Positions 32,901-41,839 of a DNA stretch of 64,000 nucleotides are shown piece by piece. A program made the translations under genes and the position numbers. This DNA is from Fibrobacterota bacterium (lineage in GTDB: Bacteria; Fibrobacterota; Fibrobacteria; UBA11236): NCBI GenBank assembly GCA_028287465.1, contig JAQBPO010000049.1, positions 1 to 64,000 of the forward strand, in the 5' to 3' direction. The stretch's first letter is position 1, and each line of letters begins with the position of its first letter. Under the pieces are notes generated by a model, which worked only from the letters and a program-made list of their open reading frames with translations, ran no database searches and was not told the DNA's origin.

Positions 32901-34600
32901 TGGACACCACCGGTAACGGAGCGGGAGGGTATGCCGCGGCCATCAAATCCCTGACGGGCGACATCGCCTTCACCATCGATGCGGCCAGGAGGGACACCTC
33001 GATAAGGGCCGATATCTCCAGCCAGGGAACGGCGCCTTTGCAGATAACCTCGGTGGCGACCAAGGGCAATGATCGGAAATGGGTGGGCCTGAAGCTGAAT
33101 TGGATTTCGGGCACCACCGCCAAAGCCGACTCCGCCCGGTTCACGGGCGCCACCAATGTGAACGCCCTCACGGGAGGGAAGGTCATCACCCTGGCGCCCG
33201 GGTCCGGCCTGGCCTTCGATTTCCATTTCTTCAGCGACTCCCTGCGCGGGGATTCCGTTCTCACCGATACCCTGCTCGTCCAGACCAATGACTTCGCCAA
33301 TCCGGTGCTGAAGATCCCTTTCAAGGTCACCTACCGGGATCTTCCCCTGGTCCGCATCTCGGTACCGGGTTCCGCTCCGGCCGGTCCGTCCGGCGGTTTC
33401 AACGCTTCCGGCCTTCCCAGGCTGGTGCCGGCCCGTTCCACCATCGCCATCGGGTTCACGGAAACCGTCCGCATCCTGCAACCCGCAACGCAGTTCCGGG
33501 TCTATTCCTTGTTGGATTCTTTGAAGAACCCGGCGTCCAGGGGAACCATCGCGGGTACCTACGCCTATAAGCGGAAGGCGGCCGGGTTGGGCAAGGTTTC
33601 CGCCTTCGCGGATTCCCTGGCCGACACCGTCGTGTTCACGCCCGCCTATGACCGGGTATCCGATTCCCTCAAGGTCAGGCCCAATCCCGGATTCTTCATC
33701 CACCGGGATATCCTCCGCATCGAACTGTCCAATGGAATCACGGACCTCGCCGGGAACGCCCTCGACCTCCGCCTGGATCGGAACGCGATGGCCCCCGGAT
33801 CCCTGGATACGGCCTTCCAGGCCAAGGTGGACACCAGTTATCTGGCCGTGGTCTCGACGGAACCGGCGCGAAACGCCACGGGTTGGTCCCCGGAAAGCCC
33901 CATCCGCATCCGCTTCAACCGCAAGCTCTCCAAAAGGCCCCCCTTCGGAACGGACACCCTGACCCGGCTCGATCCGGCCGCGATGAAGGGGATCGACAAC
34001 CATGCCGTCCGCGTGACCTCGGTTTTCCGGAAGGGCAAGACCTACGACTTCCAGATCCTGTCCCTGGCCGACAACGATTCCAGCCTCCTGATCAGGACCA
34101 GGCCGCTCCTGCCCGCCCTCGACTCGGTCACCGTGACCCTCTCGGGAGGCATTCTCGATACGTCCGGCCTTTCCCTCGACGGCAACGGGAACCGCCTGCC
34201 GGAATGGCTGTACGACCAGAAGGATACCGTCGATCAATACACCCTTACCTTCACCACTTCGGACGCGGACTTCTACATCTTCCCCAATCCATTCCGGTTT
34301 TCGGACTCGCGGCACCGGGAGAAGGGGAGCATCACCTTCAAGAACCTGAATTCCCTGCGCGGCTACGCCTTGGGGGAGGAGGTGGTCCTGCGCATCCATA
34401 CCATGACCGGGGATCTGGTCTATAATTCGGCCCAAGCGCCCGGCTCCGGGGGATCGGAAACCCGGGTCAAGAACACCAGCCTGGACTGGGAGCTCAAGAA
34501 CGACCATGGCAATACCGTCGGAACCGGCGTTTACATCTACACCCTGACCTCCGGAAAATCCCGTCTGCTCCATAAGGGCAAGGTTGCGGTGGTACGATGA
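29984..34600 (+). CDS. Large secreted protein with Ig-like domains and C-terminal FlgD-like/sorting domain
   Basis: A 1538-aa exported protein of unknown function. The N-terminus (MRSPIALAVAAVLVACAPALA) is a signal peptide. The first ~600 residues resemble a beta-propeller or beta-sandwich with repeated aromatic/Gly strands. Then come several Ig/cadherin-like segments with DSL-rich linkers and Big_5-like repeats (about 1150-1420; for example PARNATGWSPESPIRIRFNRKLS). The last 110 residues (DFYIFPNPFRF ... GTGVYIYTLTSGKSRLLHKGKVAVVR) match FlgD-Ig / type IX-like sorting domains. The start overlaps the far end of fliJ if extended to 29939, but ATG 29984 places the signal peptide at the terminus. 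Probably surface-anchored or secreted. Confidence 0.75.
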   Translation: MRSPIALAVAAVLVACAPALALVHSITDFRADSSTTPGDIYRLDLAWGDSLLLQPESFRYTSVKTIRLSDGKYNDGDAGSSPVAASTGLFKFKIAYLSWKAALHDNATAPPSKEAPRANIVTRVVDLSPDVAVIDDSAKTIASQENVPDTFSPHIFTYSNGPPAPTYLNFSSEGTDYVAYWGSGTPNGPVRRTTQKEINPFTGVGAGTYVPTAAPIATGGFGRLSSAVIPGSGVSKTVVAYETDFAARQFHVRWENLAGAGSSVVSAFYSRPVFPEDFAVAADSAENSLVLWREDSALYAVAFDQNHVQTQAPVLIQAGILLRDTVLDHMYRPYAVASLTRGHFIIAYADPSGPDCNISLRYVTMPGSGGWSVSAPVPLTANHFNLFPDIGTAADRVVIGYFQRPTAGAPGGARRFMGSILPKTGNTLSLNVGRTDLDFANENISFAGISSNWDRYHWFKAASVSIDGKGNVVAAYDSGTHAKVALVRNTPIYYDSGHFVSKSFQFGNVAIPAFVFNPATDSVALRSFTASNTDLGNTRFLVALSTDNTFSGAGSTFQSVASLPPVQGPASPEIKSNARYFKYRFNLVTTKTGSPTTTNLTSPKISDLTLGYNIKPWTPVVDSIRTGTAAQAAYNPATAYSLLPRKDSLKLVCSGFDVDDNGLEFRLSLGTVVLKAVTGTRVSPGNYTATITILPPDTLSNPLNLVLTTVDADTWSSRGKGLAFGYQNVAPSQTLKVFRNRGRDSSSVFRPTGGGVDTLSPVDGSVIYVQAGDSLTVKAAYADANDNSLTATWLKNSAILGTRALPVSDSLVLKFAPDLLAPIIDTLAMKIGDKDTTVTFRILVRPNRIPGIDSVFHASYVSKDGTVMTGPFDKVKDFAADTGLLIPIGLPATLRAGTGDVDPNDPLSVRWRVWRLPPTCAPSNPACYVQADSGTGSSLTRTFTSLERFVTVRVTDLSGAFLERRVWMEYPILDTTGNGAGGYAAAIKSLTGDIAFTIDAARRDTSIRADISSQGTAPLQITSVATKGNDRKWVGLKLNWISGTTAKADSARFTGATNVNALTGGKVITLAPGSGLAFDFHFFSDSLRGDSVLTDTLLVQTNDFANPVLKIPFKVTYRDLPLVRISVPGSAPAGPSGGFNASGLPRLVPARSTIAIGFTETVRILQPATQFRVYSLLDSLKNPASRGTIAGTYAYKRKAAGLGKVSAFADSLADTVVFTPAYDRVSDSLKVRPNPGFFIHRDILRIELSNGITDLAGNALDLRLDRNAMAPGSLDTAFQAKVDTSYLAVVSTEPARNATGWSPESPIRIRFNRKLSKRPPFGTDTLTRLDPAAMKGIDNHAVRVTSVFRKGKTYDFQILSLADNDSSLLIRTRPLLPALDSVTVTLSGGILDTSGLSLDGNGNRLPEWLYDQKDTVDQYTLTFTTSDADFYIFPNPFRFSDSRHREKGSITFKNLNSLRGYALGEEVVLRIHTMTGDLVYNSAQAPGSGGSETRVKNTSLDWELKNDHGNTVGTGVYIYTLTSGKSRLLHKGKVAVVR

Positions 34601-34616
34601 GGAACGCTTAGGGAGT

Positions 34617-34880
34617 GGGAGGCGGTAACCGAAGGGGAAGCGCATTTGAAAATCAAGGCGGAGAGCCGGGGGCCCGGATCCCGCAGCGGGGAGAGTGGAT
34701 GGAGATGGGCGGCCCAGGCCAACGGCGGGGCATTCGATGCCGCCTCGGGGCATTCGCGATAAAACCGTTGTAAACCATCGGTTTCGCCTCCGGCTCCCGG
34801 CCCCCGGCTCCGGGCTTTCGACAAAACCTTCAAATATCCTCCCAATCCACCCCTCAACGCCGTCAATTCCCCCGCCTCCC
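34617..34880 (+). repeat. Large imperfect palindrome filling the gap upstream of secA
   Basis: The 325-nt gap 34601-34925 holds no gene. GGGAGGCGG (34617-34625) pairs perfectly with CCGCCTCCC (34872-34880), and inside it GAGCCGGGGGCC (34663-34674) pairs perfectly with GGCCCCCGGCTC (34799-34810). Direct GGGGCATTCG copies occur in the loop region (34732 and 34748). The rest up to the secA promoter is pyrimidine-rich. Confidence 0.55.
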
Positions 34881-34912
34881 TCGTTTTCCTCCCAATCAAT
34901 CCCCCTTTTTCC

Positions 34913-34918
34913 TAATTT
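34913..34918 (+). promoter_or_regulatory. -10 element of secA (leaderless)
   Basis: TAATTT ends 7 nt before the secA ATG. The intervening GTCTCCC has no Shine-Dalgarno. No clear -35. Confidence 0.45.
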
Positions 34919-34925
34919 GTCTCCC

Positions 34926-37868
34926 ATGATTGTGAACGCCATACTTGCCAAGATTTTCGGGACCAGCCACGAGCGCGAGGTCAAACGCCTGCAACCCAAG
35001 GTGGAGGAGATCAATCTCTTCGCCCCAGCGATGGAGGCCCTTGACGATGCCGATCTGACCGCCAAGACGGTCGAGTTCCGCGCGCGCCTCGCCGAAGGCA
35101 AGACCCTGGACGATCTGCTCCCCGAGGCGTTCGCCGTCTGCCGCGAGGCCGCGGATCGACGCCTGGGCATGTTGAATGTCCTGAATCCGGATCTGGGTTT
35201 CGACATCTCCCGACTGAGCCCGCCCTCCCAGAAGCTTTTGCTCGAAGCCCGCGGGAAACTCGGCATCGGCCGTCCGGAACCCGCTGAAGGCGAAGCCCCT
35301 GCCCCGGTGGCTGAGCACCATACCCTGGCCTTCCCGGCCTCCTTCTACAATGAAATCCGCACCCTGAATCCCGAGAGCCGCTTCCCGTTCCGGTACCGTC
35401 CCTTCGACGTCCAGTTGATCGGCGGCATGGTCCTGCACCAGGGCATGATCGCGGAAATGAAGACCGGCGAAGGCAAGACCGTGGTGGCCACCCTGCCCGT
35501 ATACCTGAACGCCCTGGAAGGCAAGGGCGTGCACGTGGTGACCGTGAACGACTACCTGGCCCGCCGCGATGCCCAGACCATGGGCAAGGTGTACCGTTTC
35601 CTGGGCCTCACCGTGGGCATCATCGTCCACGGCCTGGACGAGGACGAGCGCAAGCGCAATTACGCTTCGGACATCGCCTACGGGACCAACAACGAATTCG
35701 GTTTCGATTACCTGCGCGACAATATGGCCCACAATATCGAGGATTGCGTCCAGCGCGAGCTGAACTTCGCGATCGTGGACGAGGTCGACAGCATCCTCGT
35801 CGACGAAGCGCGCACGCCCTTGATCATATCGGGTCCCGCGGAGCAGTCCACGGACAAGTACAAGAAAGCCAACGAGGTGGTACGCTACCTGGTCAAGGAT
35901 ACGCATTACACCCTGGACGAGAAGGAAAAGCACGTCTCGCTCACCGAGGAAGGCGTGAACGTCTGCGAAGAGAAGCTCGAACTCGAGAACCTCTACGGGG
36001 ATCTCAACGTCGAATGGGTCCATCACGTCCAGCAGGCCCTGCGCTCCCACGTGATCTTCAAGCGGGACGTGGACTATATGGTGAAGAACCGCCAGGTGGT
36101 CATCGTCGACGAGTTCACCGGGCGCCTCATGGAAGGCCGCCGTTATTCGGAAGGTCTCCACCAGGCCATCGAGGCCAAGGAGAACGTCCCCATCCAGCGC
36201 GAGAACCAGACCCTCGCCACCATCACCTTCCAGAACCTGTTCCGCCTGTACAAGAAGCTGGGCGGCATGACCGGAACGGCCGATACCGAGGCTTCCGAGT
36301 TCCAGCAGATCTACAAGCTCCGCGTGGTGGTCATCCCCACCAACCGCAACATGGTCCGCATCGATCAGGATGATCTCATCTACAAGACGCGCCGCGAGAA
36401 GATCGAGGCCATCGTCCAGGACATCAAGGAGCGCCATGAGAAGGGCCAGCCGGTCCTGGTCGGCACGGTCTCCATCGAGAAGTCGGAAGAGCTGAGCGGG
36501 TTCCTGCTCAAGCAGGGCGTGCCCCATGAAGTGCTCAACGCCAAGCACCATCAGCGCGAAGCCGGCATCATCGAAGAGGCGGGCCACAAGGGCCGGGTCA
36601 CCATCGCCACCAACATGGCCGGCCGCGGCACGGATATCCAGCTGGGCGAGGGCGTCACGGAAGCGGGCGGCCTCTACGTACTCGGCACCGAGCGGCATGA
36701 AAGCCGCCGCATCGACAACCAGCTCCGCGGCCGTTCCGGCCGCCAGGGGGATCCGGGCGAATCCCGTTTCTACCTGTCCCTGGAAGACGATCTCATGCGC
36801 ATCTTCGGTTCCGATCGCATCTCGCGCATCATGGACCGCCTGGGCGTCGAAGAGGGCGAGGTCATCAGCCACCCCCTCGTGAACCGCGCCATCGCCACCG
36901 CCCAGAAGCGCGTGGAAGGCCAGAATTTCGAAATCCGCAAGCACCTGCTCGAATACGATGACGTGATGAACAAGCAGCGCACCGTCGTGTACGGCCTGCG
37001 CCGCCGCATCCTCAACGGGGAGGAGATCAAGGACGAAATCGAGGTCCGCATCGAAGAGGCCGTGGATCAGGTCGTCTCCCAGTTTTCCGTCGGAGGGAAC
37101 TACCCCGAGAATTGGGAACTCGACAAGATGTACGCGGAATTGAAGCGCGCCTTCGACATCGACTATGCCATTGCCGAGGACGTCCTGCATTACCAGAACG
37201 CGGACGCCACCCTGGACCAGGTCATCGAGCTGGCCAAGCAGAAGTACGCCGCCATCGAGGCTTCAATCGGTTCGGAGCAGTTGCGCGAGATCGAACGCCA
37301 GGTCCTCCTGGGCGTCATCGATCATCTCTGGCGCGAGCACCTATACGCCATGGATCACCTGCGCGACGCGACGCGGTTCCGCGGCTACGCCCAGAAGGAC
37401 CCCCTGCAGGAGTACAAGAAGGAAGGCTTCGCGATGTTCGCGACCACCCTGGAACGCATCGCCATGGAGGTTTCCGCCAGGATCCTCCATATCGATCCGG
37501 ACTTCCTGAAACGCCAGCAGGAGGCCATGATCAAGGCCCGGGAAATCGAGCTGGCGCGCATGCGCCAGATGGAATTCAGCATGCCCGGCGAGCCCGAGGG
37601 CGGCGTTTCCCTTCCTCCCCAGGGGGCCGACCCGCAGCAGCCGCGGGAAATGCCCGCCGTCCATGTCCAGGGCGGCCAGCCGGTCCGCGCACCCCAGACG
37701 GCCACCGGCCCCTCCGCGCCCAGGCCGATGCAACAGGCGCGGTCCATGGCCATGCCCGGACCCCGTCAGGCGGGTCCGGCCATCGATGTGAAGAACATCG
37801 GGCGTAACGACCCTTGCCCCTGCGGGAGCGGCAAGAAATTCAAGAAATGCCACGGGACGGATGCTTGA
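34926..37868 (+). CDS. secA: Preprotein translocase ATPase SecA
   Basis: The motor of the general secretion pathway, pushing unfolded preproteins through SecYEG. It is 980 aa with the helicase-like motor: [12 protein letters not shown] (Walker A, about residues 178-186), [72 protein letters not shown] and [23 protein letters not shown]. The C-terminus ends in a zinc-binding SEC-C motif ([13 protein letters not shown]). ATG 34926 matches the conserved SecA opening; a longer frame back to 34695 runs through the palindromic gap and is rejected. Confidence 0.96.
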   Translation: MIVNAILAKIFGTSHEREVKRLQPKVEEINLFAPAMEALDDADLTAKTVEFRARLAEGKTLDDLLPEAFAVCREAADRRLGMLNVLNPDLGFDISRLSPPSQKLLLEARGKLGIGRPEPAEGEAPAPVAEHHTLAFPASFYNEIRTLNPESRFPFRYRPFDVQLIGGMVLHQGMIAEMKTGEGKTVVATLPVYLNALEGKGVHVVTVNDYLARRDAQTMGKVYRFLGLTVGIIVHGLDEDERKRNYASDIAYGTNNEFGFDYLRDNMAHNIEDCVQRELNFAIVDEVDSILVDEARTPLIISGPAEQSTDKYKKANEVVRYLVKDTHYTLDEKEKHVSLTEEGVNVCEEKLELENLYGDLNVEWVHHVQQALRSHVIFKRDVDYMVKNRQVVIVDEFTGRLMEGRRYSEGLHQAIEAKENVPIQRENQTLATITFQNLFRLYKKLGGMTGTADTEASEFQQIYKLRVVVIPTNRNMVRIDQDDLIYKTRREKIEAIVQDIKERHEKGQPVLVGTVSIEKSEELSGFLLKQGVPHEVLNAKHHQREAGIIEEAGHKGRVTIATNMAGRGTDIQLGEGVTEAGGLYVLGTERHESRRIDNQLRGRSGRQGDPGESRFYLSLEDDLMRIFGSDRISRIMDRLGVEEGEVISHPLVNRAIATAQKRVEGQNFEIRKHLLEYDDVMNKQRTVVYGLRRRILNGEEIKDEIEVRIEEAVDQVVSQFSVGGNYPENWELDKMYAELKRAFDIDYAIAEDVLHYQNADATLDQVIELAKQKYAAIEASIGSEQLREIERQVLLGVIDHLWREHLYAMDHLRDATRFRGYAQKDPLQEYKKEGFAMFATTLERIAMEVSARILHIDPDFLKRQQEAMIKAREIELARMRQMEFSMPGEPEGGVSLPPQGADPQQPREMPAVHVQGGQPVRAPQTATGPSAPRPMQQARSMAMPGPRQAGPAIDVKNIGRNDPCPCGSGKKFKKCHGTDA

Positions 37869-37898
37869 AAATCGAGTCGACTCATGCGTCCCGCCGGT

Positions 37899-37952
37899 AC
37901 GGACGTTTGATCTCCTTTATTGAAAGTCCGTCCTTCCGGAGCGGACGTTTGA
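37899..37952 (+). promoter_or_regulatory. Direct repeats and competing hairpins between secA and tmk
   Basis: CGGACGTTTGA occurs twice (37900-37910 and 37942-37952). Between them GTCCGT (37927-37932) can pair either with the upstream ACGGAC (37899-37904) or, as GTCCGTCC with one bulge, with the downstream GGAGCGGAC (37938-37946). The two stems exclude each other, an arrangement seen in attenuators and operator pairs. The tmk start codon is 17 nt beyond. Confidence 0.35.
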
Positions 37953-37968
37953 CCGGACTCCTGAACCC

Positions 37969-38595
37969 ATGATTCAGGGCCGTCCGGGGTTCTTCTCCCT
38001 GGAAGGCGTGGATGGCAGCGGGAAGACCACCCAGCTCGCCCTCCTGGCCGATCGCCTGCGGACAATGGGCCGCGAGGTCGTCACCGTGCGCGAGCCCGGC
38101 GGCACACCCGTCTCGGACAAGATCCGCCAACTCATCCTTTCCCCGGAAAACCCGATCGTCCCTTCCGCGGAATTGCTGCTTTTCTCCGCCGCCCGGGCCC
38201 AATTGGTGGCCCAGGTCATCCAGCCGGCCTTGGAGGCCGGAAAGGTGGTCCTGGCCGATCGATTCGGCTGGTCGACCCTGGCCTATCAAGGTTACGGCCG
38301 CGGCATGGACTTCGGCCCCATCCGCGAACTTTTCCGAATCGCCTGCGGCGATGTCTGGCCCCTCCATAGCTTCTTGCTGGACCTGCCCATCCATTCCATG
38401 CGCGACCGCCTCGCCGCCGGAGGCCGGCCCGCCGATCGGATGGAGAGCGAAAGCGCCCCGTTTTTCGAGCGCGTGCGGCTCGGCTACCTGAGCATCGCGG
38501 CGGAAAATCCGGATCGGTTCACCGTAATCGACGGCGGCCAGGCGGCCGAAACGGTCCAACAGGCAATCCTGTCGAAACTACTGCCCTTGCTCTAA
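37969..38595 (+). CDS. tmk: Thymidylate kinase
   Basis: Phosphorylates dTMP to dTDP for DNA synthesis. It shows the P-loop GVDGSGKTT (residues 13-21), the DR motif in LADRFGWSTLAYQGYGRG, VREPGGTPVSDKIR, and a LID region RLAAGGRPADRMESES. The 208-aa length is normal. The start ATG has no obvious Shine-Dalgarno (CTCCTGAACCC precedes it). Confidence 0.93.
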   Translation: MIQGRPGFFSLEGVDGSGKTTQLALLADRLRTMGREVVTVREPGGTPVSDKIRQLILSPENPIVPSAELLLFSAARAQLVAQVIQPALEAGKVVLADRFGWSTLAYQGYGRGMDFGPIRELFRIACGDVWPLHSFLLDLPIHSMRDRLAAGGRPADRMESESAPFFERVRLGYLSIAAENPDRFTVIDGGQAAETVQQAILSKLLPLL

Positions 38596-38619
38596 CTCCC
38601 CTGGAATCCTGGGATTGTG

Positions 38620-38637
38620 AAATTTGTACATTCCATG
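38620..38637 (+). promoter_or_regulatory. Shared 18-bp motif, copy 2 (upstream of the S41 protease gene)
   Basis: AAATTTGTACATTCCATG differs by one base from the motif upstream of the LOG gene (21230-21247, other strand). It is in the 183-nt gap between tmk and the S41 protease. A related GTTTGTACATTT occurs at murA. It includes a TACATT hexamer. Confidence 0.45.
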
Positions 38638-38778
38638 GGATCTTGTCCGACAGGTATCCGGGACCGGCGGGTCGGATCGGTCCGCAACCCGATCGTAGCC
38701 ACCGGTCGCATTATCCGGGCGGAGATGATAAGATTTGAGTCAAGTGGACGTATCCCCAGTTGGTGTTAGGGAACAAAG

Positions 38779-40482
38779 ATGAAGAAGAGCAAGTTCTACT
38801 ACGTTACCGTGGCCATCCTCATCGCGGGGTTCGCCTTCATCAGCAACCGGGTGCAGGCGGGAGGAGAGAAATTCTACTCCGACCTGATCCGATTGGACAA
38901 GGTCGTCACCAAGATCAACGAGAATTACGTGGAAGACGTCTCTTCCGAAGAGCTGGTGGATGCGGCCATCGGGGGCATCCGTTCCATCCTCGATCCCCAC
39001 ACCGCCTATTTCACGCCCAAGGACTATGAGGACCTGAAGGTCAATACGGAAGGCGAATTCGGCGGCCTGGGCATCCAGATCGGCATCCGCGACCAGATCC
39101 TCACCGTGGTTTCGCCCCTGGCCGGCACGCCCGCCCACCGGATGGGCCTGCAGGCCGGGGACAAGATCATCCGAATCGATACCACCAGCACCCAGGGAAT
39201 CAGCATCGACGACGCGGTGGAGAAGCTGCGCGGAAAACCGGGATCCCCGGTCAAGATCCAGATCCTGCGCGAGGGCATGCTGGAGCCCATGGAATTCAAT
39301 ATCGTGCGCGAGGTCATCAAGATCGAGAGCGTGCCGTATGCGGCCATGGTGAACGACTCGACCGGGTACATCAAGATCACCCAGTTCGCCAAGAGGACTT
39401 CCGAGGATCTCGAGGCCAAGATCATGGAGCTCAAGAAGAAGGACATGAAGAACCTGATCATCGACCTGCGCGTCAATCCGGGCGGACTGCTGAACCAGGC
39501 CATTTCCGTATCCGAACTCTTCCTCGACAAGAACCAGATGGTGGTGTACACCAAGGGCCGCGTGAAGTCCCAGAACCAGGAATACCACAGCCGCCGCAAC
39601 CCCATCTGGACCAAGAAGATGGTCGTGCTCGTGAACGAGAATTCCGCTTCGGCCTCGGAAATCGTGGCGGGCGCCATCCAGGATTGGGATCGCGGGATCG
39701 TGCTGGGGGAGACCTCTTTCGGGAAGGGTTCCGTGCAGACCATCCTGCCCCTGGACGGCCAGCAGAACACCCTCAAGCTGACCACGGCCTATTACTATAC
39801 CCCCGCGGGCCGTTGCATCAACAAGCCGGAGAACGCGGTCCGCTTCAAGAAGGCGGCGACCGATTCGGCGCGCAAGGACACGACCTACTTCTACACCAAG
39901 GCGGGCCGCAAGGTGCTGGCCGGCGGAGGCATCACCCCGGACGTGATCCTTCCGGGCCGCAAATACACCCGCTTCGCCACCGAACTGCTCCGCAAGACCA
40001 TGTTCTTCAATTACGCCATCAAGAAGCGCCACGAGATCGCGAAGAAAACCAAGATCACCCCGGATTTCGTGGTCACCCCGGAGATCCTCGAGGACTTCAA
40101 GAAGTTCGTCTACACGGACACCACCTTCACCAAGTTCAAGAGCGCGTCCATCATCGCCCTGGAGAATTTCCGGGACATCGTGAAGAAAGAGCGCGTTGAG
40201 CGCGGGGACACCCTTCCCAACAACAAGGACAAGGCCGAGGTGGAGTCCGCCACGGGAGCCCTAGAGGGCGTGCTTCGCGCCGAAGCCGAGAAGGAATTCG
40301 AGAAGAACACGGATTACATAACATACCAGCTGAAGGCCGAATTGCTGGGCGCGGCCCTGGGCGAGGATGCCCGCACCGCCTTCGAACTCAAGAACGACAA
40401 CCAGGTCATCGAGGCCAGCCGTTACCTGGGCGACCACAAGCTCTTCGCCAAGGCATTCAAGAAGTCCAAGGATAAAGGCTAA
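38779..40482 (+). CDS. C-terminal processing peptidase (S41 family, PDZ-containing)
   Basis: A periplasmic serine protease of the Prc/CtpA type, trimming C-termini of envelope proteins. An N-terminal membrane anchor or signal (YYVTVAILIAGFAFISN) precedes a helical region, a PDZ domain (about 85-185; GGLGIQIGIRDQILTVVSPLAGTPAHRMGLQAGDKIIRI) and the protease core with NPGGLLNQAISVS and the Ser/Lys dyad in NENSASASEIVAG and FGKGSVQT (about residues 290 and 316). A charged C-terminal extension of about 200 residues follows, giving 567 aa. The ATG has AGGGAAC upstream. Candidate sigma-70-type TAAGAT lies near 38730. Confidence 0.93.
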   Translation: MKKSKFYYVTVAILIAGFAFISNRVQAGGEKFYSDLIRLDKVVTKINENYVEDVSSEELVDAAIGGIRSILDPHTAYFTPKDYEDLKVNTEGEFGGLGIQIGIRDQILTVVSPLAGTPAHRMGLQAGDKIIRIDTTSTQGISIDDAVEKLRGKPGSPVKIQILREGMLEPMEFNIVREVIKIESVPYAAMVNDSTGYIKITQFAKRTSEDLEAKIMELKKKDMKNLIIDLRVNPGGLLNQAISVSELFLDKNQMVVYTKGRVKSQNQEYHSRRNPIWTKKMVVLVNENSASASEIVAGAIQDWDRGIVLGETSFGKGSVQTILPLDGQQNTLKLTTAYYYTPAGRCINKPENAVRFKKAATDSARKDTTYFYTKAGRKVLAGGGITPDVILPGRKYTRFATELLRKTMFFNYAIKKRHEIAKKTKITPDFVVTPEILEDFKKFVYTDTTFTKFKSASIIALENFRDIVKKERVERGDTLPNNKDKAEVESATGALEGVLRAEAEKEFEKNTDYITYQLKAELLGAALGEDARTAFELKNDNQVIEASRYLGDHKLFAKAFKKSKDKG

Positions 40483-40534
40483 TGAATGCCCGCATCCAAT
40501 AAGCCGAAGGATAAGGACTAGTCCAGGCCGGCCC

Positions 40535-41830
40535 TTGCGCATCTTGACCGTAGGCGGCAGGATGCTGTCCAGGGCCCTCAGGGAACACGGGCATGAGGTG
40601 ATGGCCCTGGGAACGCGGGGCTCCATCGGACACCCGCTCGACCGGGAAAGCGATCCCTTCCTTGATCCCGGATCCGCGGGCCCTTACCTTCGCCTGCTCG
40701 CGGAATCGTTCAGCCCCGATTGGATACTCCAGGTCGACGACTCCACCCCCCTGGTGCACCTGGGACTGGAAACCCTCCCGTACAGGAAAGCCTGGTATGC
40801 CGTGGACTCCCACCTTCATGCGGACTGGCACCGGCATTTCGCCCCGCTATTCGACGCGGTATTCTGCGCCCAGCGGAACCAGGTCGGAGCCTTGGCGGCC
40901 TACCGCACCCTCCAATCCCCCGTGACATGGCTTCCGCTCTCCTTCGGGGGCGAACCGGAATTCCTCCCTTGGGAGGGCAGGCAAATCGACGTTTCCTTCG
41001 TCGGCACCCTGGATGCGGCCTTGAATCCGGCCCGTACCGCCTTGTTCGATTCCCTCAGGTCCGGCGGCCGATCCATCCACGCGGTCCAAGGGGACTACCA
41101 GGCCGTCTATCGGACTTCGCGCGCGGTCATCAACCAATCGGTGCACGATGATCTCAACCTGCGCTGCTTCGAGGCCATGGGCAAAGGCGCGCTGTTGATT
41201 ACGGATCGCATCACCCATTCCCTGGAGGAAATCGGGATCCCGGGAGAGGATTTCCTCGTGTACCGGCCGGGAGACGCCGCGGACCTCGAGACGAAAATCG
41301 CTTGGGCCCTGGCCCACCCCTCCGAAGCCGGGGCCATGGCGAAGCGCGGGCATGATAAGGTGATTCGGGAGCACCGTATCCGGCACAGGATCGCCCGTAT
41401 CACGGAGGTCCTGGAAAAGGCGGGCGCCGGGAGCGCCGCGGCCGGCCATGTCCTGGCCCATTTGGCGGCGGCCCACGATCATGTGTCCCGGCTTTCCCTG
41501 CCTCCGCCCTTGCCGGCCTACTTCGCGATGGAGGGCCGACGGCTAGCCTTGGCCTCCCTGGATACGGAGCCGGAAGAGCCATTCGCCTTGTTGGCCCTGG
41601 CGAACCTGGATTTCGAACGGGGAAACTGGGCCGAATCCCTCGCCTGGCTGGACCGGGCGGGGGGCCGCGACGGGGGAGAGGGGTATTACCGGCGTTACGC
41701 CTGCCTGCGGACCCTGGCCCTGGCCCATTCCGGCCGGATCGCGGAAGCCCGCCAAGCCGCGTACGCGGGCCTGCGGGCCTTGCCGGATGACCCGGATCTT
41801 CTGGGGATGATCCGGGTGCTCGGCGGTTGA
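40535..41830 (+). CDS. CgeB-like glycosyltransferase with C-terminal TPR-like region
   Basis: A 431-aa protein whose first ~300 residues resemble CgeB/DUF3880-type GT-B glycosyltransferases: LRILTVGGRMLSRALREHGHEV, a pseudo-donor region VSFVGTLDA, and a C-terminal cleft motif VINQSVHDDLNLRCFEAMGKGALLITDRI. The last ~110 residues are Ala/Leu-rich helices (LASLDTEPEEPFALLALANLDFERGNWAESLAWLDRA) like tetratricopeptide repeats. TTG 40535 gives the natural family start; no ATG is available before residue 10. It could glycosylate a surface protein such as flagellin, but that is a guess. Confidence 0.7.
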   Translation: MRILTVGGRMLSRALREHGHEVMALGTRGSIGHPLDRESDPFLDPGSAGPYLRLLAESFSPDWILQVDDSTPLVHLGLETLPYRKAWYAVDSHLHADWHRHFAPLFDAVFCAQRNQVGALAAYRTLQSPVTWLPLSFGGEPEFLPWEGRQIDVSFVGTLDAALNPARTALFDSLRSGGRSIHAVQGDYQAVYRTSRAVINQSVHDDLNLRCFEAMGKGALLITDRITHSLEEIGIPGEDFLVYRPGDAADLETKIAWALAHPSEAGAMAKRGHDKVIREHRIRHRIARITEVLEKAGAGSAAAGHVLAHLAAAHDHVSRLSLPPPLPAYFAMEGRRLALASLDTEPEEPFALLALANLDFERGNWAESLAWLDRAGGRDGGEGYYRRYACLRTLALAHSGRIAEARQAAYAGLRALPDDPDLLGMIRVLGG

Positions 41831-41839
41831 CCGTCCGGC

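Noticed and set aside
32558-35266. 902-codon minus-strand frame across the large secreted protein and secA
   Set aside because: It spans two real genes and a palindromic gap, its translation shows no domain, and such long shadows are usual at this GC content.
34896-37190. 764-codon minus-strand frame opposite secA
   Set aside because: It mirrors SecA codons, and SecA is unambiguous.
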